Shown here: one piece after another, positions 16,501-24,018 of the stretch
Layout: the number at the start of each line of letters is the position of its first letter
Numbering within the stretch: position 1 is the first letter of the stretch
Source: Streptomyces rhizosphaerihabitans
GTDB lineage: Bacteria; Actinomycetota; Actinomycetes; Streptomycetales; Streptomycetaceae
Length of the DNA stretch: 34,405 bases
Assembly (NCBI RefSeq): GCF_025399795.1
Contig: NZ_JAODTZ010000073.1
Coordinates: 1 to 34,405, forward strand
Direction of reading: 5' to 3'
Program-made: the position numbers and the translations under genes
Notes under the pieces: generated by a model
What the model saw: the letters and a program-made list of their open reading frames with translations, nothing else
Told to the model about the DNA's origin: nothing
The model's database searches: none

Positions 16501-17440
16501 CGAGGGCGCGTTCCTCGCCGACGACACCCTGACCGCGCCGTACGAGCTCGGTGGCGGCTGGATGCGGATCGGGCGGGCCGAGATCGGCCGCCGGGCGTTC
16601 CTCGGCAACTCCGGGATGACCGCTCCGGGCCGCAGCGTGCCGGACGGCGGTCTGGTCGGTGTGCTGTCGGCGACGCCGAAGAAGGCGAAGAAGGGCAGCT
16701 CGTATCTGGGGCTGCCGCCGATGAAGCTGCCGCGTGCGGCGCAGGGCGGCGACCAGAGCCGTACCTACGACCCCCCGGCCCGGCTGCTGTGGGCCCGCGG
16801 TCTGGTGGAGCTGTGCCGGCTGGTGCCGGTGTTCTGCTCGGCGGCGCTGGCCGTGCTGACGGTCGCCGCGCTGTGCGCGCTGGGGCCGTGGGCGTGGGCG
16901 TTCTCGGGGGCGGTGCTGCTCGCCGTGGGTGTACTCGGGTGCCTCGTCTCCATCGTGGCGAAGTGGCTGCTGGTGGGCCGGCACCGCGCCGGTGAGCACC
17001 CGCTGTGGAGCGGTTTCGTGTGGCGCAACGAGCTGGCCGACACCTTCGTCGAGGTCGTCGCCGTACCGTGGCTGGCGGGATCCGTGCCCGGTACGCCGCT
17101 GATGACCGCGTGGCTGCGGGGGCTCGGCGCCAGGATCGGCAGGGGCGCGTGGATCGAGAGCTACTGGCTGCCCGAGACGGACCTCGTGACGCTCGGGGAC
17201 GCGACCACGGTCAACCGGGGCTGTGTCCTGCAGACCCACCTCTTCCACGACCGGATCTTGCGGACGGATACTGTGGTCCTCCGTGAGGGCGCCACCCTGG
17301 GTCCGGGCGGAATCGTCCTGCCCGGCAGCACTGTCGGGGCCCGTTCCACGCTGGGTCCCGCGTCGCTGGTGATGGCGGCGGAGTCCGTTCCCGACGACAC
17401 CCGCTGGCTGGGCAATCCGATCGAGGCCTGGCGTTCGTAG
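13565..17440 (+). CDS. Pls/PosA-family NRPS-like membrane polymer synthetase
   Basis: A 1291-residue protein with the layout of epsilon-poly-lysine synthetase (Pls). The adenylation domain (about 35-505) has intact core motifs: FTSGSTGKPKG (168-178), NTYGPTEATV (305-314), YRSGDLVK, GRADEQIKLGGRRIELGE, and PTRTSGKVDRG. A thiolation domain follows with the phosphopantetheine serine in GGSSL (S549). From about 600 on, hydrophobic pairs alternate with three hexapeptide-repeat (left-handed beta-helix) modules, starting near RIGPDVDLHSL, RIGRGAEVSTV and RIGRGAWIESYW. There is no condensation or thioesterase domain. Known relatives polymerise one basic amino acid through isopeptide bonds. The monomer here cannot be read by eye. 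The start at 13565 follows GAGGA. An M1 peptidase gene lies 73 bp downstream. Confidence 0.88.
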   Translation: MAALQQGPALALSDDEVRAEFGDQARFSAASAASPRTLVDILDASVRAYPDEPALDDGRRALTYRALAAEVEAVRRRLAEAGVGLGDRVGVRVPSGTNDLYVAILGILAAGAAYVPVDAEDPDERAELVFGEAEVRAVIGAGHELTVGGRSEVPAGRPGVEHDAWIIFTSGSTGKPKGVAVSHRSAAAFVDAEADLFLAEEPIGPGDRVMAGLSVAFDASCEEMWLAWRYGACLVPVPRSQVRSGADLGPWLVEQEITVVSTVPTLAALWEPEALNEVRLLIFGGEACPPELTQRLVTEGREVWNTYGPTEATVVACASLLTGDEPIRIGLPLNGWELAVVDEAGELVPMGGSGQLVIGGVGLARYLDAEKDAEKYAPLASLGWERAYRSGDLVKAEPEGLIFLGRADEQIKLGGRRIELGEVDAALQALPGVAGAAAAVRTARGGNQLLVGYVVTQDGWDRAAAVEKLRAELPAALVPLIAPVEDLPTRTSGKVDRGALPWPLEGLETAGAKEQLYGTEAWLAEQWSEVLGIPVGASADDFFAIGGSSLAAAQLTTKLRARYPNAAVLDIYQQPVLRKLARHLEKSGQDDGAERIVAPVPLRAKLVQLLVLIPLFSLLGLRWTVALAALGNVLHWFGPYPWAPGTSWWLVGAGALVLYSPPGRLAVAAGGARLLLRGVKPGRHPRGGSVHLRLWTAERLAAFSGATSLTGSWLERYGRALGARIGPDVDLHSLPPVTGMLKLGRGAAVESEVDLSGYWLDGDRLEIGTVKVGAGAVVGTRSILFPGARVGKRAEVAPGSAVVGQIPTGQRWAGAPAGKLGKAKRAWPKDRPQRGTYWRVMYGATGFALSALPVLAAVAALLVARVFVNADAGLGAALRGAGIALVPATLAFGLAYALLLLVSVRLLSLGLHEGTHPTHSRIGWQAWTVTQLMDRSRETLFPLYAGLITPVWLRLLGMRIGRGAEVSTVLALPSLTTVGEGAFLADDTLTAPYELGGGWMRIGRAEIGRRAFLGNSGMTAPGRSVPDGGLVGVLSATPKKAKKGSSYLGLPPMKLPRAAQGGDQSRTYDPPARLLWARGLVELCRLVPVFCSAALAVLTVAALCALGPWAWAFSGAVLLAVGVLGCLVSIVAKWLLVGRHRAGEHPLWSGFVWRNELADTFVEVVAVPWLAGSVPGTPLMTAWLRGLGARIGRGAWIESYWLPETDLVTLGDATTVNRGCVLQTHLFHDRILRTDTVVLREGATLGPGGIVLPGSTVGARSTLGPASLVMAAESVPDDTRWLGNPIEAWRS

Positions 17441-17513
17441 CAGACTTGACCTGATCGGACACGAAGGGCGGTACAGCGGCACGTCGAGCACAGGGCAGGG
17501 AGCAGTCGCAGCA

Positions 17514-18929
17514 GTGAGCGTTCAGCAGACAGCGGGACCGGACCCCTATTTCCCGGCCAACGGAGATTCCCGTTACCGGGTGCACCGGTACGAGCTGGCG
17601 CTGGACTACCGCCCCGGCCCGAACCGGCTCTCCGGCACCGCGCGGATCAACGCCATAGCGGGCCGTTCCCCGCTGACCGAGTTCCAGCTGAACCTGGCCG
17701 ATTTCCGGATCGGCCGGGTCCGTGTCGACGGCAAGGCGCCGCACTACACGCACCGGGGCGGCAGGCTGCGGGTCCGTCCGCCGAAGCCGATACGGTCCGG
17801 CGCCGCCTTCACCGTCGAGGTGCACTGGTCGGGCAACCCCAAGCCGGTCAACAGCCCCTGGGGCGGGCTCGGCTGGGAGGAGCTGGAGGACGGGGCGCTG
17901 GTGGCGAGCCAGCCGGTCGGCTCGCCGTCCTGGTACCCGTGCAACGACCGGCCGGCCGACAAGGCCGCGTACCAGATCTCGATCACCACGCCCTCCGCGT
18001 ACGCGGTGGTGGCGGGCGGGCGTCTGCTGACGCGGACGACGAAGGCGTCGACGACCACCTGGGTGTACGAGCAGTCGGCGCCGACCTCCAGCTATCTGGT
18101 GGGCCTGTCGATCGGCAAGTACCAGACGGTGCTGCTCGGCGACCCGGGCCTCGGGGGCGTACCGCAGTCCGGGCATCTGCCCGCGCAGCTGCTCCCTGAG
18201 TTCTCCCGGGACTTCGCGCGGCAGCCCGCGATGATGGAGCTGTTCGAGGGCCTCTTCGGGCCGTATCCCTTCGGCGAGTACGCGGTGGTGGTGACCGAGG
18301 AGGAGCTCGACGTCCCGGTCGAGGCGCAGGGTCTTTCGCTGTTCGGCGCCAACCATCTGGACGGGTCGCGGGGTTCGGAGCGGCTGATCGCGCACGAGCT
18401 GGCGCACCAGTGGTTCGGCAACAGCGTGACGATCGCGGACTGGCGGCACATCTGGCTGAACGAGGGGCTCGCGAAGTACGCCGAGTGGCTGTGGTCGGAG
18501 CGCTCCGGCGGCCGCCCGGCGCGTCAGCTGGCCGCCGGAGCGCACCGGAAGCTGTCCACGCTGCCGCAGGACCTGCTGCTGTCCGACCCGGGCCGCAAAC
18601 TTATGTTCGACGACCGGCTCTACGAGCGCGGCGGGCTCACCGTGCACGCGATCCGCTGCGCGATGGGCGACGAGGCCTTCTTCCGCATGCTGCGCGGCTG
18701 GGCGACCCTGCACCGGGGCGGCGCGGTCACCACGGCCGTCTTCACCTCGCACGTCTCGCGCTACGCGGCCGAGCCCCTGGACGAGCTCTTCACGGCGTGG
18801 CTGTACGAGACGGCGCTGCCGCCACTGCCGACGCAGCCGGCACCGGCACCGGCACCGGCCCAGCAGATGCCGGCCCGGCCCACCTATCCGCCCACGAACG
18901 CGGACTCGGCGCGGGTCCGGGGAGAATGA
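17514..18929 (+). CDS. M1 family zinc metallopeptidase
   Basis: A 471-residue short M1 peptidase. The N-terminal beta domain (about 20-200) precedes a thermolysin-like domain with HELAHQW (H294, E295, H298) and the third zinc ligand in WLNEGLAKY (E317), 18 residues later. The aminopeptidase GxMEN loop is replaced by VPVEAQG (268-273), as in short bacterial M1 members. The C-terminus is truncated relative to long aminopeptidase N (about 850 aa) and ends in a Pro/Ala-rich tail. No signal peptide is seen. GTG at 17514 is the start, with AGGGAG about 10 nt upstream. It lies 73 bp after the polymer synthetase with no hairpin between, and 4 bp before ychJ, so the three probably share an mRNA. It may trim or degrade the polymer (inference). 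Confidence 0.88.
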   Translation: MSVQQTAGPDPYFPANGDSRYRVHRYELALDYRPGPNRLSGTARINAIAGRSPLTEFQLNLADFRIGRVRVDGKAPHYTHRGGRLRVRPPKPIRSGAAFTVEVHWSGNPKPVNSPWGGLGWEELEDGALVASQPVGSPSWYPCNDRPADKAAYQISITTPSAYAVVAGGRLLTRTTKASTTTWVYEQSAPTSSYLVGLSIGKYQTVLLGDPGLGGVPQSGHLPAQLLPEFSRDFARQPAMMELFEGLFGPYPFGEYAVVVTEEELDVPVEAQGLSLFGANHLDGSRGSERLIAHELAHQWFGNSVTIADWRHIWLNEGLAKYAEWLWSERSGGRPARQLAAGAHRKLSTLPQDLLLSDPGRKLMFDDRLYERGGLTVHAIRCAMGDEAFFRMLRGWATLHRGGAVTTAVFTSHVSRYAAEPLDELFTAWLYETALPPLPTQPAPAPAPAQQMPARPTYPPTNADSARVRGE

Positions 18930-18933
18930 CGCG

Positions 18934-19308
18934 ATGACCAGCCGTTCATGCCCTTGCGGGCTCGCCGAGCCGTACGCGCGCTGCTGCGGGCGCTTCCATC
19001 GCGGCGAGGCCGCGGCACCGAGTGCCGAGTCGCTCATGCGGTCGCGGTACTGCGCCTTCGTGAAGGAGGACGAGGGGTACCTGCTGCGGACCTGGCATCC
19101 GCGGACGCGGCCGGCCCGGGTGGAGTTCGACCCCGGGATGCGGTGGACCGGCCTGGAGATCCTCGATACGGGTCAGGGCTCGGCGTTCCACAGCACGGGG
19201 ACCGTGACCTTCCGGGCCTCCTACCGGGGCGGCTCGCTGCACGAGCGGAGCCGGTTCGAGCGGGTGGACGGGGCCTGGGTGTACGCGGACGGGGAGTTCC
19301 TCGACTGA
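18934..19308 (+). CDS. YchJ/UPF0225 family SEC-C motif protein
   Basis: A 124-residue protein starting MTSRSCPCGLAEPYARCCG, which is the SEC-C zinc motif (CPCG...CCG) at the N-terminus, followed by the YchJ NTF2-like domain: SAESLMRSRYCAFV, YLLRTWHP, GSAFHSTGTVTFRASY and a closing DGEFLD. Family members are small and cytosolic; their function is not established, though the zinc motif is shared with SecA and suggests protein or metal binding. The ATG is 4 bp after the M1 peptidase stop, so the genes are probably translationally linked. Its stop codon sits inside a 17-bp tandem repeat. Confidence 0.88.
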   Translation: MTSRSCPCGLAEPYARCCGRFHRGEAAAPSAESLMRSRYCAFVKEDEGYLLRTWHPRTRPARVEFDPGMRWTGLEILDTGQGSAFHSTGTVTFRASYRGGSLHERSRFERVDGAWVYADGEFLD

Positions 19309-19354
19309 CCGTCGGGGCGCACTGACCGTCGGGGTGCACTGACCGTCAGGGTGC
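19304..19354. repeat. 17-bp tandem repeat (three copies) spanning two stop codons
   Basis: Three 17-bp units (core ACTGACCGTCGGGG) start at 19304, 19321 and 19338, with one or two differences between copies. The first contains the ychJ stop (plus strand) and the third the gntR stop (minus strand). Confidence 0.95.
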
Positions 19355-20047
19355 CAGGACGTCCAGTTCCTGGAGCGCGCCGACCGTGATCTCGCGGGTG
19401 AGCCGCTCGGCGCGGGGTGCGTCGCCCTCGCGGACGGCCGCGGCGACCTTGACGTGCAGGGTGACGGCGGCGGGGTCGGGGTCCTCGAACATGACGTCGT
19501 GATGGGTCCGGCCGGACAGGACCTCCGCGACGACGTCACCCAGGCGGGCGAACATCTCGTTGCCCGACGCGTTGAGGATCACCCGGTGGAAGGCGACGTC
19601 GTGTACGAGGTACGCCTCCAGCTGCTGCCCGCGTGAGGTGGAGACCATGCCGAGCGCGCACTCGGTGAGCTCCGCGCACTGCTCGGCCGTGGCGTGCCGG
19701 GCGGCCAGCCCCGCGGCGACGGGTTCGATGGCCGAGCGCAACACGGTGAGCGAACGCAGCTGGTGGGGACGGTCGGCGCCGGCCAGCCGCCAGCGGATGA
19801 CCTGAGGGTCGTAGACGTTCCACTCGGACTTGGGGCGGACCGTCACGCCGACACGGCGGCGGGACTCGACCAGATACATGGACTCGAGCACCCGGACCGC
19901 CTCGCGCATCACGGAACGGGACACCTCGAAGCGCTGCGCGAGTTCGTCGGTGCGCAGAACGCTCCCCGGCGGGTAGTCGCCCGCCGTGATCGCCGGCCCG
20001 AGGGATTCCAGTACGTGTCCGTGCAGTCCCCGGCCCCGTGTGGTCAT
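19346..20047 (-). CDS. gntR: FadR-subfamily GntR regulator of gluconate genes
   Basis: A 233-residue repressor-type regulator. The winged helix (about 5-72) has the GntR pattern PPGSVLRTDELAQRFEVSRS followed by VMREAVRVLESMYLVE. The FCD ligand domain (about 95-225) shows likely metal ligands D150 and H154 with further histidines near 182-199. The start at 20047 gives the standard N-terminus; earlier in-frame codons fall in the promoter. No clear ribosome site is present. It is divergent from gntK-gntP, the usual arrangement for a gluconate-responsive repressor, and the shared 130-bp region holds two palindromes. Gluconate or 6-phosphogluconate as effector is inferred from family context. Confidence 0.88.
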   Translation of the reverse strand: MTTRGRGLHGHVLESLGPAITAGDYPPGSVLRTDELAQRFEVSRSVMREAVRVLESMYLVESRRRVGVTVRPKSEWNVYDPQVIRWRLAGADRPHQLRSLTVLRSAIEPVAAGLAARHATAEQCAELTECALGMVSTSRGQQLEAYLVHDVAFHRVILNASGNEMFARLGDVVAEVLSGRTHHDVMFEDPDPAAVTLHVKVAAAVREGDAPRAERLTREITVGALQELDVLAP

Positions 20048-20089
20048 GGAGCCAGCGTACGAGGCCGACGCCACGAACAAAAAGTCAGA

Positions 20090-20159
20090 CTTATATGTCA
20101 CACACTCTTGAATTAGTCGTACCTAATACGTTTCAGTGGCGTCGACATCAGATGTCGAC
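20090..20159. promoter_or_regulatory. Divergent gntR/gntK promoter and candidate operators
   Basis: Two symmetric sites are visible. GTCGACAT (20141-20148) and ATGTCGAC (20152-20159) form a perfect inverted repeat with 3-bp spacing. ATTAG (20112-20116) and CTAAT (20123-20127) flank TCGTAC and resemble TnGT-N-ACnA GntR operators. On the minus strand TATAAG (20090-20095) is a good -10 box for gntR, about 43 nt before its ATG. The A/T richness is far above the surroundings. Confidence 0.6.
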
Positions 20160-20177
20160 GAAGACAGCGAGAGCGCG

Positions 20178-20705
20178 ATGCAGCACAGTCCCACCCCCCA
20201 TGTCGTCGTGGTCATGGGCGTCGCAGGTACCGGGAAGACCACCATCGGCCCGCTGCTCGCGGCCCGGCTCGGCGTTCCGTACGCCGAGGGCGACGACTTC
20301 CACCCGCAGGCCAACATCGCCAAGATGACGGCCGGGACACCGCTGACCGACGAGGACCGCCGACCGTGGCTGGACGCCATCGGGCGCTGGGCGCACGACC
20401 GGGCCGGGCTCGGTGGTGTGGTCAGCAGTTCGGCGCTGAAGCGCGGTTACCGCGACCGGCTGCGGACGGCGGCGCCCGGGGTCGTCTTCGTCCATCTCAC
20501 CGGTGACCGCGAGCTCATCGAGGACCGGATGTCGCACCGCGAGGGGCACTTCATGCCCACGGCACTCCTGGACTCGCAGTTCGCCACGCTCCAGCCGCTG
20601 GCCGCGGACGAGGCGGGGGTCCAGGTGGATGTGTCCGGCGACCCCGCCGAGATCACCGAGCGGGCCGTGGCAGCGCTCGACGGCCTCGCACCGCCCGAGC
20701 AGTAG
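20178..20705 (+). CDS. gntK: Gluconokinase
   Basis: A 175-residue P-loop kinase that phosphorylates gluconate to 6-phosphogluconate, feeding the pentose phosphate pathway. The Walker A motif GVAGTGKTT (14-22), the substrate signature EGDDFHPQANIAKM, the LTDEDRRPWL block and the lid-type HREGHFMPTALLDSQ region are all present, and length is typical of GntK. The ATG at 20178 is chosen because the conserved HVVVVMGVAGTGK follows directly. A GTG at 20136 would also be in frame but lies in the operator. The ribosome site is weak. gntP follows after 160 bp without an obvious hairpin, and gntR is divergent. Confidence 0.93.
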   Translation: MQHSPTPHVVVVMGVAGTGKTTIGPLLAARLGVPYAEGDDFHPQANIAKMTAGTPLTDEDRRPWLDAIGRWAHDRAGLGGVVSSSALKRGYRDRLRTAAPGVVFVHLTGDRELIEDRMSHREGHFMPTALLDSQFATLQPLAADEAGVQVDVSGDPAEITERAVAALDGLAPPEQ

Positions 20706-20865
20706 CCCCCTCACGGTGGCGCCGCCGTCCCCACGCGGTGTCGCCCGTCCTCCGCCGCACCGGCCCGTGCCGCGGCGGTGGCTTCCCCACCCGTGCCTTC
20801 CGTCGGGAAGGCGCTTTCTCGCGCACCACCTTCCCCGCGTCCGTTTCTCAAGCAAGGGAACAACC

Positions 20866-22263
20866 GTGACCAGACTCAGTGTCGAGACGCTGGCAGCGGA
20901 CACCGTCGAACCGATCACCTCGGCGGGCCACGCTCAACTGGGCATAGCCGTGCTGGCGGGCATCGCCGTCATCGTCCTGCTCATCACCAGGTTCAAGCTG
21001 CACGCCTTCCTGGCCCTGACCATCGGCTCACTGGCCCTCGGTGCGTTCGCCGGTGCCCCGCTCGACAAGGTCATCGTCAGCTTCACCACGGGACTCGGCT
21101 CGACCGTGGCCGGCGTGGGTGTGCTGATCGCCCTCGGCGCGATCCTCGGCAGACTGCTCGCCGACTCGGGCGGCGCCGACCAGATCGTCGACACGATCCT
21201 CGCCAAGGCGGGCGGGCGCGCCATGCCGTGGGCGATGGTGCTGATCGCCTCGGTGATCGGTCTGCCGCTGTTCTTCGAGGTCGGCATCGTGCTGCTGATC
21301 CCGGTGGTCCTGATGGTCGCCAAGCGCGGCAACTACTCGCTGATGCGCATCGGCATCCCGGCGCTCGCAGGCCTGTCGGTGATGCACGGTCTGATTCCGC
21401 CGCACCCCGGCCCGCTGGTCGCGATCGACGCGGTCAAGGCGAACCTCGGCATCACCCTCGCCCTCGGTGTCCTGATCGCCATCCCGACGGTGATCATCGC
21501 CGGTCCGGTGTTCTCGCGGTACGCGGCCCGCTGGGTGGACGTCCAGGCCCCCGACCGCATGGTCCCGCAGCGTGCCTCGGAGGACCTGGAGAAGCGCCCG
21601 AGCTTCGGCGCGACCCTCGCCACCATGCTGCTGCCGGTGGTGCTGATGCTGGCCAAGGCGTTGGTGGACATCGTCGTCGACGACCCGGCGAACATGACAC
21701 AGCGCGTCTTCGACGTCGCCGGAGCGCCGCTGATCGCCCTGCTCGCGGCCGTGATCGTGGGCATGTTCACCCTGGGCCGGGCAGCCGGCTTCACCAAGGA
21801 CCGCATCTCGACGACCGTCGAGAAGTCCCTCGCGCCCATCGCCGGCATCCTGCTCATCGTCGGTGCGGGCGGCGGCTTCAAGCAGACGCTGATCGACTCC
21901 GGTGTGGGCCGGATGATCCTGGAGATCTCCAAGGACTGGTCGATCCCCGCGCTGCTGCTGGCCTGGCTGATCGCGGTGGCGATCCGTCTCGCGACCGGCT
22001 CGGCGACCGTCGCCACCATCTCGGCGGCCGGTCTGGTCGCGCCCCTCGCGGCCGACATGTCGACCACCCACACCTCCCTGCTCGTTCTCGCGATCGGTGC
22101 GGGCTCGCTCTTCTTCAGCCACGTCAACGACGCCGGCTTCTGGCTGGTGAAGGAGTACTTCGGTCTGAGCGTCGGCGAGACCGTCAAGACCTGGTCCGTC
22201 ATGGAGACGATCATCTCGGTGGTGGCCGGAGGACTGGTGCTGCTGCTGTCCCTGGTCATCTAG
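20866..22263 (+). CDS. gntP: Gluconate:H+ symporter, GntP family
   Basis: A 465-residue integral membrane protein with about 12-14 hydrophobic segments. GntP hallmarks are seen: GVLIALGAILGRLLADSGGA, GLPLFFEVGIVLLIPV, HGLIPPHPGPLVA, the ATGSATVATISAAGL block and FFSHVNDAGFWLVKEYFG near the C-terminus. It imports gluconate for the kinase encoded just upstream. GTG at 20866 is chosen on the basis of AAGGGAA 5-7 nt before it and because it gives a normal N-terminus. The 20706-20865 gap is GC-rich with no gene. A very strong hairpin closes the operon. Confidence 0.94.
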   Translation: MTRLSVETLAADTVEPITSAGHAQLGIAVLAGIAVIVLLITRFKLHAFLALTIGSLALGAFAGAPLDKVIVSFTTGLGSTVAGVGVLIALGAILGRLLADSGGADQIVDTILAKAGGRAMPWAMVLIASVIGLPLFFEVGIVLLIPVVLMVAKRGNYSLMRIGIPALAGLSVMHGLIPPHPGPLVAIDAVKANLGITLALGVLIAIPTVIIAGPVFSRYAARWVDVQAPDRMVPQRASEDLEKRPSFGATLATMLLPVVLMLAKALVDIVVDDPANMTQRVFDVAGAPLIALLAAVIVGMFTLGRAAGFTKDRISTTVEKSLAPIAGILLIVGAGGGFKQTLIDSGVGRMILEISKDWSIPALLLAWLIAVAIRLATGSATVATISAAGLVAPLAADMSTTHTSLLVLAIGAGSLFFSHVNDAGFWLVKEYFGLSVGETVKTWSVMETIISVVAGGLVLLLSLVI

Positions 22264-22328
22264 GGCGGTCGTCCAGGGCGGTCATCGAGCGCCGGTCCGG
22301 CCGCGTCCAGGGCCTGTCCGGCCGTGAT

Positions 22329-22370
22329 CGGGCTGTGGGGAGAGCCGAGTTCGGCTCTCCCCACAGCCCG
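22329..22370. terminator. Strong bidirectional hairpin after gntP
   Basis: A perfect 20-bp stem (22329-22348 with 22351-22370) whose tip includes only GT, followed by TTCTTCG on the plus strand. It lies between convergent gntP and the cytochrome b gene. Confidence 0.9.
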
Positions 22371-22391
22371 TTCTTCGTCGTCAGCGCCTGC

Positions 22392-23027
22392 TCACGGTCG
22401 CCACAGCGGATGTTCGCGGTCGGCCCACTCGCGGCTCACCGATCCCGTGCGCAGGCCCCGCCGGGCCTCCGGGTCGCCCAGCGCCATGCCGATGTGGCCC
22501 GCGAGGACGATACCGACGGTGAGGGCCAGCCAGTCATGGACGAAGGTCGCCGAGGTGCGCCACATCAGCGGGGTGAGGTGGGTGAACCACATCAGCAGGC
22601 CCGTGCCCAGCATCACCAGCGTGGCCCCGGCGATCCAGGCGGCGTAGATCTTCTGTCCGGCGTTGAACTTGCCGGCCGGGCGGGACCGGTGGCCCTTGTC
22701 GCGGCGGCGCACCGCCCGCAGCCACACCCGGTCGTGCGGGCCGAAGCGGTTCAGGAACCCCAGGTCACGGCGGAACGCGCGGGAGGCCAGGCCCGCCAGG
22801 ACCGGGACCGGAAGCATCACACCGGCCAACTCGTGGACGCGGACGACGAGTTCGCGGCGGCCGACGAGTTCGGCGAACTGGGGGATGTAGAGGCAGGCGG
22901 CGGTGGCCACGCACACCCCCATCAGCAGGGCGGTGAGCCGGTGCACCCAGCGCTCGGCCCGGGTGAAACGCCGTACGTGGGAGGAGTGCGAGGACACGGC
23001 CGGGGTGTCGTCAACTCGTGGGTTCAT
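22392..23027 (-). CDS. Cytochrome b membrane subunit of a molybdo-oxidoreductase
   Basis: A 211-residue membrane protein of the diheme cytochrome b561/formate dehydrogenase gamma type, with four hydrophobic spans (about 30-48, 65-85, 125-148, 163-185). Likely heme histidines lie in ERWVHRL, VHELAG, FVHDWLAL and AGHIGMALG. Its ATG (23027) overlaps the end of the molybdopterin oxidoreductase gene by 17 bp, so the two are translationally coupled and probably form one complex. It would pass electrons between the quinone pool and the outer-face molybdenum subunit. Substrate is unknown. Confidence 0.87.
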   Translation of the reverse strand: MNPRVDDTPAVSSHSSHVRRFTRAERWVHRLTALLMGVCVATAACLYIPQFAELVGRRELVVRVHELAGVMLPVPVLAGLASRAFRRDLGFLNRFGPHDRVWLRAVRRRDKGHRSRPAGKFNAGQKIYAAWIAGATLVMLGTGLLMWFTHLTPLMWRTSATFVHDWLALTVGIVLAGHIGMALGDPEARRGLRTGSVSREWADREHPLWRP

Positions 23028-23895
23028 CGTCGCGTCCGTTCGAACGGCCGACCCAGGCGTCGACGTCGTACCCCCGGTTCTCCCAGTACCCGGGACGGAC
23101 GTCCTCGGTGACGGTGATGCCGGAGAGCCACTTGGCGGATTTGTAGAAGTACATCGGGGCCACGTAGAGGCGGACGGGGCCGCCGTGGTTGTGGCCGACG
23201 GGCTTGTCCTGCATGCGCAGGGCCACCAGGACGTCCGGGCGGCGGGCCTGGCGCAGGCTGAGGCTCTCCGTGTACGTGCCGTCGAAGCAGGTGAAGCGGA
23301 TCGCCCCGGCCGAGTGGTGCACCCCGGCGGCGTCGAGGAGGTGGGACAGGCGTACGCCCTCGAAGGGGGTGCTGGGCACCCGCCAGCCGGTGACGCACTG
23401 GACGTCGTGCACCAGGCGGGTCTGGGGCAGGGCGCGCAGGTCGGCGAGGGTGTAGCTGGTGGGGTGGTCGACGAGGCCGTCGACGGTGAGACGGTAGTTC
23501 GTCTCGTTCTTGTGGGGGACGGAGGCGGCCACCGAGTAGTAGCGGAAGCCGCCGCCGTTGGGCAGCAGCCCCGTCAGACCCGTGGGGTCCCGCTGGGAGG
23601 CGCCCGCGAGGAAGGCTTCCATCCCGCGCTGGAGCGTGGGCGCGGTCAGTACGCCGAGGGCGCCGAGTCCGAGCGTGCCGAGCAGCACCCGGCGGCCGAT
23701 GGGCCTGCCACGCTCGGCGGGGTCCTCGTGTTCTTCGCGCGCGGCGTGTTCTTCGCGCGTGTCGCGGTCTTCGGGAGCCCGCGGCTCGGGGCGTTCCGGC
23801 TCGCGGGGCTCCGGTCGCTCCGGTTGCTCCGGCCGCTCCGGTTCACGCGACCTCGGTCGCTCCGGGTCCGGTTCCCCGGGCCTTTCAGTGTTCAC
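23011..23895 (-). CDS. Membrane-anchored sulfite-oxidase-fold molybdopterin oxidoreductase
   Basis: A protein of about 294 residues with an unusual N-terminal tract (residues 5-66) made of PERPE-type charged repeats. It is followed by a Tat-like signal anchor (GRRVLLGTLGLGALGVL, 67-83). The catalytic domain (about 115-285) is of the sulfite oxidase/MsrP (YedY) type, with the molybdenum ligand C167 in VQCVTGWRVPSTPFEGVRL and GHNHGGPVRLYVAP in the cofactor region. It should sit outside the membrane and work with the overlapping cytochrome b. The GTG start at 23895 is the least certain point, since its upstream GAGG is too close; a start as far up as 23973 is possible. The substrate could be an oxidised methionine, sulfite or another small oxide. 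Confidence 0.83.
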   Translation of the reverse strand: MNTERPGEPDPERPRSREPERPEQPERPEPREPERPEPRAPEDRDTREEHAAREEHEDPAERGRPIGRRVLLGTLGLGALGVLTAPTLQRGMEAFLAGASQRDPTGLTGLLPNGGGFRYYSVAASVPHKNETNYRLTVDGLVDHPTSYTLADLRALPQTRLVHDVQCVTGWRVPSTPFEGVRLSHLLDAAGVHHSAGAIRFTCFDGTYTESLSLRQARRPDVLVALRMQDKPVGHNHGGPVRLYVAPMYFYKSAKWLSGITVTEDVRPGYWENRGYDVDAWVGRSNGRDDEPTS

Positions 23896-23904
23896 CTCTT
23901 GATT

Positions 23905-23948
23905 CGAGCACCCGCGACCCCCAAAAAGCCAGCGGTGGCGGGTGCTCG
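23905..23948 (-). terminator. Hairpin between APC permease and molybdo-oxidoreductase genes
   Basis: A perfect 11-bp stem (23905-23915 with 23938-23948) encloses a 22-nt loop. It lies 70 bp after the permease stop and ends 10 bp before the oxidoreductase start, so it may terminate the upstream operon or influence translation. Confidence 0.55.
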
Positions 23949-24018
23949 TCAGCGTTCCGTCATCTCTTCTCACGTACGGTCCGAGAACTTCGGCCCCGGA
24001 GAGGACGGCGGGGCCTCA

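Noticed and set aside
14705..17491. 928-codon minus-strand open frame opposite the synthetase
   Set aside because: Arg/Gln/Gly/His-biased sequence typical of antisense reading of a GC-rich gene; the plus strand carries all NRPS motifs.
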